A DNA stretch of 64,000 bases from UBA7672 sp040398465 (lineage in GTDB: Bacteria > Pseudomonadota > Alphaproteobacteria > Caulobacterales > Hyphomonadaceae). The stretch covers positions 62,001-126,000 of the forward strand of contig JBBAUA010000001.1 in NCBI GenBank assembly GCA_040398465.1. Reading direction: 5' to 3'. The position numbers and the translations under genes were made by a program. The notes beneath the pieces are model-generated. The model saw only the letters and a program-made list of their open reading frames with translations, was not told where the DNA came from and did not search any database. The number at the start of each line of letters is the position of its first letter. The stretch's first letter is position 1. Shown one piece after another: positions 35,682 through 43,747 of the stretch.

Positions 35682-36848
35682 ATGCACAACATCGCCCCCA
35701 TGACGGAAGATCAGGAAGCGATCCGCGACGCCGTCGCCGCCGTGTGCGCCCAGTTCGACGCGGAATACTGGCGCAAGACCGACGAGACCGGCGAATGGCC
35801 GGAAGCCTTCACCAAGGCGATGGCCGATGGCGGCTGGCTCGGCATCGCCATGCCGGAAGAGGTGGGCGGCTCCGGCCTCGGCCTGATGGAAGCCTCCATC
35901 ATGATGCAGGCCGTCGCGCGCTCCGGCGCCGGCTTCACCGGCTGCTCGTCCATCCACCTCAACATCTTCGGCGCAAAGCCGATCGAGAAATTCGGCACGT
36001 CCGAGCAGAAGCAGGAATTCCTGCCCAAGATCATCTCCGGCCAGCAGAAGATGTGCTTCGGCGTCACCGAGCCGAACTCGGGCCTCGACACCTCCAGCCT
36101 GCAGACGAAAGCCGAGCGCACCAATTCCGGCTACGTCATCAACGGCCGCAAGATCTGGACGACCGGCGCCCAGCGCGCCGACAAGATCATCCTCATCGCC
36201 CGCACCACGCCGCAGGAAAAAGTCGCCAAGCCCTATATGGGCCTGTCCCTGTTCTACATGGACATGAAGGGCGTCGACGCAAAGCCGATCCCGAAAATGG
36301 GCCGCAAGGCCGTCGAGTGCAACATGCTGTACTTCGACAACATCGAGATCCCGAAGGAGTCGCTGATCGGCGAGGAGGGCCAAGGCTTCAAGTACTTGCT
36401 GCAGGGCCTCAACCCGGAACGCGTGCTGTTCGCCGCTGAAGCCATCGGCCTCGGCTTCTGCGCCCTCGAGCGCGCCACGACCTACGCGAAAGAGCGTGTC
36501 GTGTTCGGTCGCCCCATCGGCCAGAACCAGGGCGTCGCCCACCCGCTCGCCAAATGCTGGGCTGAACTCTCCGCAGCCGAACTGCTGACCTACAAGGCCG
36601 CTCGCCTCTACGACCAGGGCCTCGAATGCGGCGCCGAAGCCAACGCCGCGAAGTACCTCGGCGCCGAATACGGCTTCAACGCCTGCGAGGCGGCCGTCCT
36701 CGCCCACGGCGGCATGGGCTACGCGAAAGAGTACGACGTGGAACGCTACATGCGCGAAGCGATGATCGCGCGTATCGCCCCGGTGAGCCGCGAGATGATC
36801 CTGAACTACATCAGCGAGCGCGTGCTGGGGCTGCCTAAGAGCTACTAG
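35682..36848 (+). CDS. acyl-CoA dehydrogenase
   Basis: A 388-residue flavoprotein for alpha,beta-dehydrogenation of acyl-CoA. FAD/substrate motifs are CFGVTEPNSGLDTSSLQTKA and the RVVFGRPIGQNQGVAHPLAK helix. At the C-terminus the usual Tyr-Glu-Gly region is replaced by IARIAPVSREMILNYISERV, so the catalytic base is not at the common place. ATG 35682 is chosen because GGGAGAG lies just upstream; the frame continues earlier. Substrate chain length cannot be told. Confidence 0.88.
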   Translation: MHNIAPMTEDQEAIRDAVAAVCAQFDAEYWRKTDETGEWPEAFTKAMADGGWLGIAMPEEVGGSGLGLMEASIMMQAVARSGAGFTGCSSIHLNIFGAKPIEKFGTSEQKQEFLPKIISGQQKMCFGVTEPNSGLDTSSLQTKAERTNSGYVINGRKIWTTGAQRADKIILIARTTPQEKVAKPYMGLSLFYMDMKGVDAKPIPKMGRKAVECNMLYFDNIEIPKESLIGEEGQGFKYLLQGLNPERVLFAAEAIGLGFCALERATTYAKERVVFGRPIGQNQGVAHPLAKCWAELSAAELLTYKAARLYDQGLECGAEANAAKYLGAEYGFNACEAAVLAHGGMGYAKEYDVERYMREAMIARIAPVSREMILNYISERVLGLPKSY

Positions 36849-36868
36849 GGAGGCTACCTCTCTCCGCT

Positions 36869-36971
36869 GTCATCCCGGCCGGAGCGCGCAGCGCGAAGAG
36901 CCGGGATCCATTGGCCTTTGGTCGTGGTCTCACAATAGGTCCCGGATAGCGCTGCGCGCTTCCGGGATGAC
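36869..36971. repeat. palindromic intergenic repeat, type A
   Basis: Ends GTCATCCCGG (36869-36878) and CCGGGATGAC (36962-36971) are exact inverted repeats. The dyad continues inward through GCGCGCAGCGC and GCGCTGCGCGC, offset by a three-base insertion, and a second pair GCCGGGATCC / GGTCCCGGAT lies inside. This layout is common for alphaproteobacterial dispersed palindromes. It fills most of the gap before the SDR gene. Confidence 0.7.
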
Positions 36972-37021
36972 AACCGTCGCCAAATGCACCAGCCTCCCAC
37001 CCAGAAGCGGGAGAGAAACCA

Positions 37022-37789
37022 ATGGGTCGTGTCTCAGGCAAGGTCGCCCTCGTCACCGGCGCGGCAAGCGGCATCGGCCGCGCGACAGCCGAAACGCTTG
37101 CGCGCGAAGGCGCAGCCGTTGTTCTCACCGACGTGCAGGACGGCGAAGAAGCCGCCGCCGCGATCCGCAAGTCCGGCGGCGGAGCGCGCTTCATCCGCCA
37201 CGACGTCGCCAGCGAAACTGAATGGCGCGACGTCATCGCCAGCATTGAGAAGACCGAAGGCCGCCTCGACATCCTCGTCAACAATGCGGGCATCGCCGTC
37301 GCGGGCCTGATCCACGAGCTGAGTCTCGAAGACTGGCGCCGCCAGATGGCGGTCAACGTCGATGGAGTCTTCCTAGGCGTGAAAACCGCCCTACCGCTGA
37401 TGCGCAAAGGGAAGGGCGGCTCCATCATCAATATCTCGTCGATCGCGGGCCTCCGCGGCGCGCCAAACCTCTCAGCCTACTGCACCTCGAAAGGCGCGGT
37501 CCGCCTCTTCACGAAATCAGTCGCGCTCGAATGCGCCGCGATACAGGACGGCATCCGTTGCAACTCCGTCCACCCCGGCCTGATCGAAACCCCGATCTGG
37601 TCCCAGGTCGTCCCCGGCTCCAACGAACCCATGGACCTCGACGCCGCCGCCGCGCTCCGCGTGCCCCTGCGCCGCAAGGGCTGGCCGGACGACATCGCAA
37701 AAGTGGTGCTCTTCCTCGCCAGCGACGACAGCGCCTACATGACCGGCGAGGAGGTTGTCGTGGACGGAGGCATGACGGTCGGGACGTAG
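37022..37789 (+). CDS. SDR family NAD(P)-dependent oxidoreductase
   Basis: A 255-residue classical short-chain dehydrogenase. The cofactor motif is TGAASGIGRATAE, the NNAG motif is VNNAGIAVAG, catalytic Ser-Tyr-Lys are in INISSIAG and YCTSKGAVR, and the C-terminal GEEVVVDGGMTVGT is typical. Similar to 3-oxoacyl-ACP reductase/steroid dehydrogenase-like enzymes; the substrate is not known. It is isolated between two different palindromic repeats, so expression is likely independent of neighbours. Confidence 0.9.
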   Translation: MGRVSGKVALVTGAASGIGRATAETLAREGAAVVLTDVQDGEEAAAAIRKSGGGARFIRHDVASETEWRDVIASIEKTEGRLDILVNNAGIAVAGLIHELSLEDWRRQMAVNVDGVFLGVKTALPLMRKGKGGSIINISSIAGLRGAPNLSAYCTSKGAVRLFTKSVALECAAIQDGIRCNSVHPGLIETPIWSQVVPGSNEPMDLDAAAALRVPLRRKGWPDDIAKVVLFLASDDSAYMTGEEVVVDGGMTVGT

Positions 37790-37805
37790 AACGCGGGGCC
37801 CGGCT

Positions 37806-37919
37806 TCGTCCTTCGAGATGGCCGGTTCGGCCTCCTCAGGATGAGGCCTCACAAAACATGACGCTCATGGAAAGCCCTCATCCTCAGGAGCGGACGAAGT
37901 CCGCGTCTCGAAGGACGAG
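37806..37919. repeat. palindromic intergenic repeat, type B (copy 1)
   Basis: Ends TCGTCCTTCGAGA (37806-37818) and TCTCGAAGGACGA (37906-37918) are perfect 13-bp inverted repeats. An inner dyad pairs CTCCTCAGGATGAGG with CCTCATCCTCAGGAG, one mismatch. CTCATCCT (37877-37884) can also pair with AGGACGAG (37912-37919). It lies between the SDR gene and a convergent hypothetical gene. Confidence 0.7.
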
Positions 37920-37945
37920 GGCGTGCTCACAAACCGCCGGTGCTC

Positions 37946-38233
37946 CTACTGGTCGTTCCGCCACTTCTCCATCGCCGCCGAGATCGCGAACGTCTCGCGA
38001 TACTTGGGCGAGTCCGACGGCCGCGGCGCCTTCTGCGATGTCAGCGCCATGATCTCGGCCAGCTTGTTGTGCGCGGCTCCCGCCTGTCCTGCGCCGATAT
38101 AGGCGTGCAGTTCTACGAGCGCGGAGGACAGCAGGTCGTGCGCACGGATGACGAAGTAGGGCTCGTCCTCCGCCAGGTTGGGGTAGGCGTCGTATTTCGA
38201 CGGATTTGCCTTGGAGCCTATGGGGGCGGTCAT
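37946..38233 (-). CDS. hypothetical protein, 95 residues
   Basis: A small soluble protein, not recognised. It is rich in helix-forming residues (EDEPYFVIRAHDLLSSALVELHAYIGAGQ, split here only for description) and ends in a basic-aromatic tail (MEKWRNDQ). There is no signal peptide or membrane segment. It reads on the minus strand towards repeat type B. The motif YFVIRAHDLLSS may be the conserved core, and could allow a family search. Confidence 0.5.
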   Translation of the reverse strand: MTAPIGSKANPSKYDAYPNLAEDEPYFVIRAHDLLSSALVELHAYIGAGQAGAAHNKLAEIMALTSQKAPRPSDSPKYRETFAISAAMEKWRNDQ

Positions 38234-38362
38234 GCGTGCCTCGCAGATGATTCGGTGGCTCAGCCTGCCCGGATTCGGGTTAACCGGCCTGCCTCTCGAA
38301 AAGCACTACAACCACGCGAGCGCAATGGGCTATGATTGGTTCAACTGGAACAGGGGAGCGAC

Positions 38363-38869
38363 ATGGGCGGGAAGGTGGCGCCAGCGGCAAAGAAGGCCAC
38401 GCCGAAGAAAGCTGCAAAGAAATCCGCGACCAAGACACACGCCACGCCAGCGTCCGTCCCCGCCTACGTCGCCGCGGTTGAAAACGACACACGCCGCGCC
38501 GATGCCGAAGTGCTTCTCAAGGTTTTTGGGAAAGTCACCGGCTGGAAGCCGAGGATGTGGGGGCCGACCATCATCGGCTACGGGTCATATACATACACAT
38601 ACGACAGCGGACACTCCGGCGACGCTCCCGTGGTCGGCTTCAGCCCGCGTGGGGCGGCGCTCTCGATCTACAGCGGCATGTATGCAGAGCAGCCGGAATG
38701 CCAGGCCATCCTGAAGGCGCTAGGCAAGCACAAGACGGCCAAGGCCTGCATCTACATCAACAAGCTCGCCGACGTGGACATGGCGGTGTTCGAGAGACTC
38801 ATCCGCACCGGGCTCGCGAACATGAAGAAGAAAGCCAAGGAAAATGGCTGGCCGCTGTCAGGCAGCTGA
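38363..38869 (+). CDS. DUF1801 domain-containing protein
   Basis: A 168-residue protein. Residues 1-30 form a Lys/Ala-rich basic tail (AAKKATPKKAAKKSATK), followed by a DUF1801 (YdhG-like) domain: SVPAYVAAVENDTRRADAEV, MWGPTIIGYGSYTY, GFSPRGAALSIY and KACIYINKLADVDMAVFERL. DUF1801 proteins are small and of unclear function. ATG 38363 is preceded by GGGGAGCGAC; an upstream ATG in frame has no ribosome site. A 32-codon ORF follows. Confidence 0.82.
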   Translation: MGGKVAPAAKKATPKKAAKKSATKTHATPASVPAYVAAVENDTRRADAEVLLKVFGKVTGWKPRMWGPTIIGYGSYTYTYDSGHSGDAPVVGFSPRGAALSIYSGMYAEQPECQAILKALGKHKTAKACIYINKLADVDMAVFERLIRTGLANMKKKAKENGWPLSGS

Positions 38870-38891
38870 CGCCATCGCTGGAGGGCTTCCC

Positions 38892-38990
38892 ATGAAGCTG
38901 CTGCTCTTCATCCTGATCAGCCTGCTCGTCGCCGGCGTCGGCCTGACGATCCGGAACATGATCAACAAGGACAAGCCGCCGCTCGAATAA
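38892..38990 (+). CDS. 32-residue single-pass membrane protein
   Basis: A short ORF beginning MKLLLFILISLLVAGVGLTI and ending with a charged tail (NMINKDKPPLE) before TAA. ATG 38892 is preceded by GGAGGG at about six bases. The sequence is one transmembrane helix plus a short hydrophilic end. It lies 22 bases after the DUF1801 gene and 3 bases before the convergent thioesterase stop, so it may be co-translated with DUF1801. The good ribosome site and hydrophobic-then-charged pattern support it being real. Confidence 0.55.
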   Translation: MKLLLFILISLLVAGVGLTIRNMINKDKPPLE

Positions 38991-38993
38991 GGC

Positions 38994-39923
38994 TCAAGCC
39001 GATAACCCCTCCGGCGCCACCTCTCTCAAGGACGCCTGCAGCTCTGCCGTCGCCGGCATGATCTTGCGCGTCGCGAGGTTCAGCACCACAGCCACCGCCT
39101 CCGTCGTGCACCAGGCAAGCCCCGTGTCCGGATCGATCAGCCAGTGCACGAACGAATGCGTCTTCTCCTTCTGGAAGCCCCGCGCCGAGCGGATCACGAA
39201 CCGGTCCCCCGCGCGCGGCCAGCGCCGATAGGCCAACCGGTATTCCAGCACCGCCCCGCCCAGCTTCACCGTCTCGCCACGCGCCTCGGCCTCCCGGCCA
39301 ACCTTCTCGCGCCATGGCCGAAGCAGGTGCCCAACCGAGTCTGACACCCGCCCGATGAAGAACTCCGGCATCATCCGCCCGGTCAGGTCCACCTGCGTCG
39401 GCAGCACAACGCCGCGCCCGATCACCGGCGCCGAGATCGCATCCGCATCCGCCATCGTCGCGCTCGCCCGCGGCGCTACACCCAGATCAATCGACCGCGG
39501 CGCGCACGCCGCCGGTGCAGCATCAGTCATCGCTTCCAGTCGCTTCCGCGCATCACCCGTCCACGCGAAAGGCGCGCCCGTGTCCACATCCACATGATCC
39601 ACCCATGTCCGGATCGCCGCACACGGCTCACCCGACTGGTGCGTGATCTGCTGATACACAAGCGCCGACGTCTCGCGCACCTCCAGCACGCATCCCGTCA
39701 TCGTGAACGGCGCGCCCGCATGCGCCTCCTTCATGAACCGGATGTGCTGGTCGCGCGGCCGCAACGTCGATTGCGCGTTGGCCCGGAACGCATGCCCCAG
39801 CCCCACAATGTGAGCCAGCTCCGCCAGCCCCTCCATCATCTTCGCGACGTAGAAGCGCACATTCATGTGCCCCATCTCATCGCATTCCCAGGTATTGATG
39901 CTGCCGCGATAGAGTTCGATCAC
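38994..39923 (-). CDS. double-hotdog acyl-CoA thioesterase family protein
   Basis: A 309-residue thioesterase-like protein with two hotdog domains. The first begins YRGSINTWECDEMGHMNVRFYVAK, a typical 4-hydroxybenzoyl-CoA thioesterase-like start with the Asp-Glu-Met-Gly-His-Met pattern; the second covers GRGVVLPTQVDLTGRMMPEFF ... VHWLIDPDTG. It hydrolyses acyl-CoA or acyl-ACP; substrate unknown. The start is GTG 39923 overlapping the stop of the DUF5990 gene by four bases. Confidence 0.82.
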   Translation of the reverse strand: MIELYRGSINTWECDEMGHMNVRFYVAKMMEGLAELAHIVGLGHAFRANAQSTLRPRDQHIRFMKEAHAGAPFTMTGCVLEVRETSALVYQQITHQSGEPCAAIRTWVDHVDVDTGAPFAWTGDARKRLEAMTDAAPAACAPRSIDLGVAPRASATMADADAISAPVIGRGVVLPTQVDLTGRMMPEFFIGRVSDSVGHLLRPWREKVGREAEARGETVKLGGAVLEYRLAYRRWPRAGDRFVIRSARGFQKEKTHSFVHWLIDPDTGLAWCTTEAVAVVLNLATRKIMPATAELQASLREVAPEGLSA

Positions 39924-40345
39924 TTCTTAACGACCTTCCAATCAACCTTCACCGTCGCGCACGTCGGCCAGCCCTTGGCATCCGTCCCCGCATACGAACC
40001 TTCCAGCACCAGCCCGCTTCCGGCCGCCGCCTTCACCATCGCTGCAGTCGGGTCCGGCAGGTCCACTTTCGCGCGCCGGCTCCATTCCGCGCTGTGCTGT
40101 CCCGCCCCACGCCCCGTCGCGACATAGACAAACCGCCGCGTCTTCCCCTCTGTCCGCACGAAGTCGCCGAGAAAGCGCGGCCCGGTCTTGCCTTCCTCCA
40201 GCCGCGCGGGAAGCTCGAACACGATCGTCTTGCCGGTGGACATCCGCACATTCACGCAGCCGCCCTCCTTGCCCTGCAGGCAGTGGGCGACACCTGCGGG
40301 CGGCGCAATTACGCTGAGGCGCAGAGAGACGTTGTCTGCCCCCAT
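39920..40345 (-). CDS. DUF5990 family protein
   Basis: A 141-residue protein matching the DUF5990 pattern: RLSVIAPPAGVAHCLQGK, FLGDFVRTEGKTRRFVYVATG, and WSRRAKVDLPD. Function is unknown; the family is small and cytoplasmic. It sits between the Zur-like regulator (9 bases upstream) and the thioesterase (4-base overlap), so the three probably form one transcript. Confidence 0.7.
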   Translation of the reverse strand: MGADNVSLRLSVIAPPAGVAHCLQGKEGGCVNVRMSTGKTIVFELPARLEEGKTGPRFLGDFVRTEGKTRRFVYVATGRGAGQHSAEWSRRAKVDLPDPTAAMVKAAAGSGLVLEGSYAGTDAKGWPTCATVKVDWKVVKK

Positions 40346-40354
40346 CGCGCAGCC

Positions 40355-40816
40355 CTAACCAGCACAGGCCTCGCACAGCCCCCGGATCTCGATCACGGCG
40401 CTGCGCATCTTGAAGTTCACGCTCTCCACTTCTTGCGTGAGCTTCTTCACGCTGTCGTTCGCGTGCAGCTCCCCCGCCATCCCGCATTTGTCGCAGATGA
40501 GAAACACAGCCGCGTGCCCATGCTTCCAGTGCCCACACGCGACATAGGCATTCAGGCTCTCGATCTTGTGCGCCAGCCCCATCTCCAGCAGGAAATCCAG
40601 CGAGCGATAGACGGACGGCGGCTTCGCCGCGCCATCATCCCCCAGATGATCCAGCAGGTCGTAAGCCTTCGCCGGCCCCTCGGACTCCAGCAACAGCGTC
40701 AGCACCTTCTTGCGCAGCGGGGTCAGCTTGCCGCCCCGCTGGCCGCATAGCACCTCGGCCTCCTTGAGGCTGTCGGAGAGACTGTCGGGCGCGCAGGCGA
40801 GGTGGGCATGAGCCAT
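40355..40816 (-). CDS. zur: Fur family regulator, Zur-like
   Basis: A 153-residue zinc-responsive repressor of the Fur family. The winged helix is PLRKKVLTLLLESEGPAKAYD ... KPPSVYRSLDFLLEMGL. Metal sites are GHWKHGHAAVFLIC, the structural zinc pair CDKCG and the terminal CEAC. The Zur assignment rests on the N-terminal segment and the HWKHGH pattern rather than on a nearby zinc transporter, which is absent; Fur or PerR functions are less likely. It opens a minus-strand run with DUF5990 and thioesterase. Confidence 0.8.
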   Translation of the reverse strand: MAHAHLACAPDSLSDSLKEAEVLCGQRGGKLTPLRKKVLTLLLESEGPAKAYDLLDHLGDDGAAKPPSVYRSLDFLLEMGLAHKIESLNAYVACGHWKHGHAAVFLICDKCGMAGELHANDSVKKLTQEVESVNFKMRSAVIEIRGLCEACAG

Positions 40817-40983
40817 GCCCTAATGTCGGCTGCCCCGCCCCGATTCACAAGGCCCGGGCAATCACGGGGGAGGCAGGGCAGGCCATGAGGCACAGGGCAG
40901 GGCCTCAGCCCACGGAAAACCGCCGGTTAACCAGCTTCATGCCCTAATCCCTCCGGATTTGGACGGGCGAGAGGGGACAAGTC

Positions 40984-43029
40984 ATGTCGCAGCAAACCGC
41001 AGGGGCGACGGCCTCCAGCCCCATTCGCACTGGTCTCAACAGCGGCCTTGGCGCGCTCCGCTTCCTCGCCAGCGACCGGCTCGGGCTCCTTCTCCTTGTC
41101 TGGGCCGTCGTCGCCTTCGCCGTCCGACCCGCCTTTCTCGCCGCGAATGCCGGCATCGCCGGCTGGCCGATGGACGCGATCCGCGCGGGCATGACCCCGA
41201 TCAACCTCGCCCACACCGCCGCATCGATCCAGTGGATGTCCTTCGCCGGCCTGCTTGCGCTGGTGGTCATTGGCCACGTCCGCTTCGTCGCCGCAAAGGG
41301 GGCGGAGGCGCTGTCAGGCCTCACCACCCGTTTCCTGGTCGTCACCGGCTACGCCACGCTGCTGGCAGCCGCATACCTCCTCTTTCTCTGGAGCCCGGTC
41401 TCGGTCTTCACGCTGATCACGCATGACAGCCTGATCTTCCTCGACTCGACCTACCGCATCGCCAACGGACAAACGCCCTCGACCGATTTTCCCACCGCCC
41501 TGGGGGCCGCCCAGCTCTACCTGCCGGCATGGGCTGCCGGGCTTGTCGGCGGCTATGGCGGTTCGGTCGAGCTCGCATCCGTCTGGGTCGCGCTCGCGCT
41601 CGGCCTTGCCTGCGCCTGGATTGGCGCCTCCCGCTTCCCGACGCCGATCACCGCCACACTGATCGGCATCATCTTCCTCGTCACCGTCCCCGCAGCCCTG
41701 CTCGAACGCTGGGGTGGCGAGAGCCAGACAGTGGTCGATGGCGCCAACGAAGTGCTGGGCGACAATCTCAGCTACGCGATGTTCTACAACCGGTGGGGCT
41801 GGGCCGCCCTGATCCCGCTGTTCATGATGCTCGCCCCGCGCCGCGACCGTGAGCAGTCCCTGGGCATCGTCGAAATCGCGATCATCGCCGCCGTGCTCAC
41901 CTTCATGTTCTGGCTCAAGGCGACCTATTTCGTCGCCGGTGTCGCAGGGGCAGGGATCTATGCCTTCCTCAACCCGCGCCCCGTCCGCACGCTGCTCTGG
42001 GGCGCAGGCCTTACCGCCGCAATGATCCTCGGCATCGCCCTCATGACGGGCAACCTCGTCGCCTACATCAACGACATCATTTTCGCCGGGCAGGTCTCCG
42101 GCGCGCGTACCGAGTCCATGCTGGGCCTCGTTCGCAATAACCTGCAGGACATGTTGTTCGCCGCCGCCCCCCTCGGCGTTCTCGCTGCCATGGGGCGCTT
42201 CACCTGGCGCGACGCGCTCGCAGGCGGCTTCATCATGGTGATGTGCCTGTTCATCATCAACCAGAACGGCCAGCTTCGGAACATGTCCGCGCTGATCGTG
42301 CTAGGCGCCTATGGCGCCGTTCGCGTGCTGCAGGAAGACAGCGCCCACCGCATGGCCCGCATCGCCGCCGTCGGCGCCTTTGCCATGCTGTCGCTCGCCA
42401 TCACGCTCGACCGGGGCCTCGTCCTGGTCGACCAGGCCTACGCCACCCTGCGCGAACAGGTACGCCCGCCCGCCCCATGGGCGCGCGAGCCGGCCCTCCG
42501 CAACGTCTACGTCCCCGAGCGCGAGAGCCTGTTCAACCGCGCTGTCAACATGTCCGAAACGCCAGCCGACCGTCTCTACAATGTCTGGCTCTCCGGCCAG
42601 CTCGGCCGCCGCCAGGAATTGCGGCAGGGCGAATACATGGAAACCCTGATGGCCGGCGTTGACGACCTGGAGACCGTCATCCGGCCTGGCGAGTCCGTCA
42701 CCACCCTCGACATGACTAACCCATTCCCCTTCCTGATGAACGCCCGCGCGCCCAAGGGTAGCTGGCTCACACTGCACAAGAACCGCACCGTCAGCGAACA
42801 GAAGCATCCCGAAGCCGAAGCGATCTTCGCCGACGCCGACCATGTGATGATCGCAAAGATGTCGATGGTGCAGGCCACCGCCGATCTTATGCGCGATATC
42901 TACAGCCCATGGCTCGACGCAAACTATGGCGACCGCGTCGAGACAGCCTACTGGACACGCTGGTCACACCGGAAAACGGACGCCACCGTGGTCGCAAGCG
43001 CCCCGACTCAGCCCGCTGCGATTCGCTGA
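40984..43029 (+). CDS. large polytopic membrane protein of unknown function
   Basis: A 681-residue protein with roughly a dozen predicted transmembrane helices in residues 20-490 (for example LLLLVWAVVAFAVRPAF, LTIGIIFLVTVPAAL-like and AGGFIMVMCLFIINQ stretches), then a soluble C-terminal domain (about 500-670). The layout resembles GT-C glycosyltransferases and O-antigen-like proteins, including a periplasmic loop with Asp-rich THDSLIFLDSTYRIAN after the first helices, but no sequence signature proves it. ATG 40984 follows GAGAGGGGAC. It is a single gene with a hairpin after it. Confidence 0.65.
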   Translation: MSQQTAGATASSPIRTGLNSGLGALRFLASDRLGLLLLVWAVVAFAVRPAFLAANAGIAGWPMDAIRAGMTPINLAHTAASIQWMSFAGLLALVVIGHVRFVAAKGAEALSGLTTRFLVVTGYATLLAAAYLLFLWSPVSVFTLITHDSLIFLDSTYRIANGQTPSTDFPTALGAAQLYLPAWAAGLVGGYGGSVELASVWVALALGLACAWIGASRFPTPITATLIGIIFLVTVPAALLERWGGESQTVVDGANEVLGDNLSYAMFYNRWGWAALIPLFMMLAPRRDREQSLGIVEIAIIAAVLTFMFWLKATYFVAGVAGAGIYAFLNPRPVRTLLWGAGLTAAMILGIALMTGNLVAYINDIIFAGQVSGARTESMLGLVRNNLQDMLFAAAPLGVLAAMGRFTWRDALAGGFIMVMCLFIINQNGQLRNMSALIVLGAYGAVRVLQEDSAHRMARIAAVGAFAMLSLAITLDRGLVLVDQAYATLREQVRPPAPWAREPALRNVYVPERESLFNRAVNMSETPADRLYNVWLSGQLGRRQELRQGEYMETLMAGVDDLETVIRPGESVTTLDMTNPFPFLMNARAPKGSWLTLHKNRTVSEQKHPEAEAIFADADHVMIAKMSMVQATADLMRDIYSPWLDANYGDRVETAYWTRWSHRKTDATVVASAPTQPAAIR

Positions 43030-43088
43030 AAACCAGCCATTTTCGGGGGTTCCCGAAGCTGGAAGCGTTCCAGAATAGCGATTTTCAG

Positions 43089-43119
43089 GGGTTTTTGCTG
43101 TGAAAAGCACGAAAAACCC
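43089..43119 (+). terminator. hairpin after the membrane-protein gene
   Basis: GGGTTTTT (43089-43096) pairs with AAAAACCC (43112-43119), and GCT/AGC extends the stem inward with a small bulge. It lies 60 bases after the membrane-protein stop and 84 bases before the HU start. Without a clear U-tract behind it, it could be a weak terminator or part of the HU leader. Confidence 0.35.
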
Positions 43120-43202
43120 TTGTAAATCACGCGTTTCCCGCTTGGGAGGCCTTCATTTCCGTGTATTCAGGTGCAGGTTTTTCACACGGGAGTCGAAAAG
43201 AC

Positions 43203-43529
43203 ATGGCCACAGCTAAATCCGCCGCTGCCAAGACCGCAGCCAAGGCGAAACAGAACACCGTCAGCCTCAAGCACCTTGCGGCCGCCCTCGCCGAGAACCA
43301 CGAGCTTCCGAAGAAGCAGACCGAGGCGATGCTGAATGACGTCGTCGCGCTGATCACCAAGCACCTCAAGAAGGGCGACCGGATCCGCCTGGTCGGTCTC
43401 GGCGTCCTCGTCGTCCGCAAGCGCGCCGCCCGCATGGGCCGCAACCCCGCCACGGGCGAGCCGGTGCAGATCAAGGCCTCGAAGAAAGTGGCCTTCCGCG
43501 CCGCGAAAGAACTGAAAGAGTCGATCTAG
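43203..43529 (+). CDS. HU family DNA-binding protein with basic N-terminal tail
   Basis: A 108-residue nucleoid protein. Residues 1-17 are a Lys/Ala tail (ATAKSAAAKTAAKAKQ) not found in standard HU; the rest is a normal HU fold with LGVLVVRKRAARMGRNPATGEPVQIKASKK carrying the DNA-binding arm and the RNPATGE signature. ATG 43203 is preceded by GGGAGTC. The tail resembles eukaryotic histone H1 tails and could raise DNA affinity. It is a monocistron with a strong terminator. Confidence 0.9.
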   Translation: MATAKSAAAKTAAKAKQNTVSLKHLAAALAENHELPKKQTEAMLNDVVALITKHLKKGDRIRLVGLGVLVVRKRAARMGRNPATGEPVQIKASKKVAFRAAKELKESI

Positions 43530-43559
43530 TCTCTTCCGTTCACTGACCCAAAAATCTGG

Positions 43560-43594
43560 AACGCCCGGCTGGAAACAGCCGGGCGTTTTGCTTT
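43560..43594 (+). terminator. intrinsic terminator of the HU gene
   Basis: CGCCCGGCTG (43562-43571) pairs with CAGCCGGGCG (43576-43585) around a GAAA tetraloop, followed by TTTTGCTTTT. The 10-bp GC stem, stable loop and U-tract make a textbook intrinsic terminator 30 bases after the HU stop. Confidence 0.88.
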
Positions 43595-43747
43595 TGGGCT
43601 ATCCGTGACCGCCGGGACCGAGTTTGGGGGGAAACCGTTGTTCGGGTTTGCGGGAAACTGAACGGCGAACGCCAACCCAATCGACCACTCCCGCCAGGAA
43701 TTTGAGGGAAACACTGGCGCCAAATCGGCGTGGCTATTTGCGGCCGT

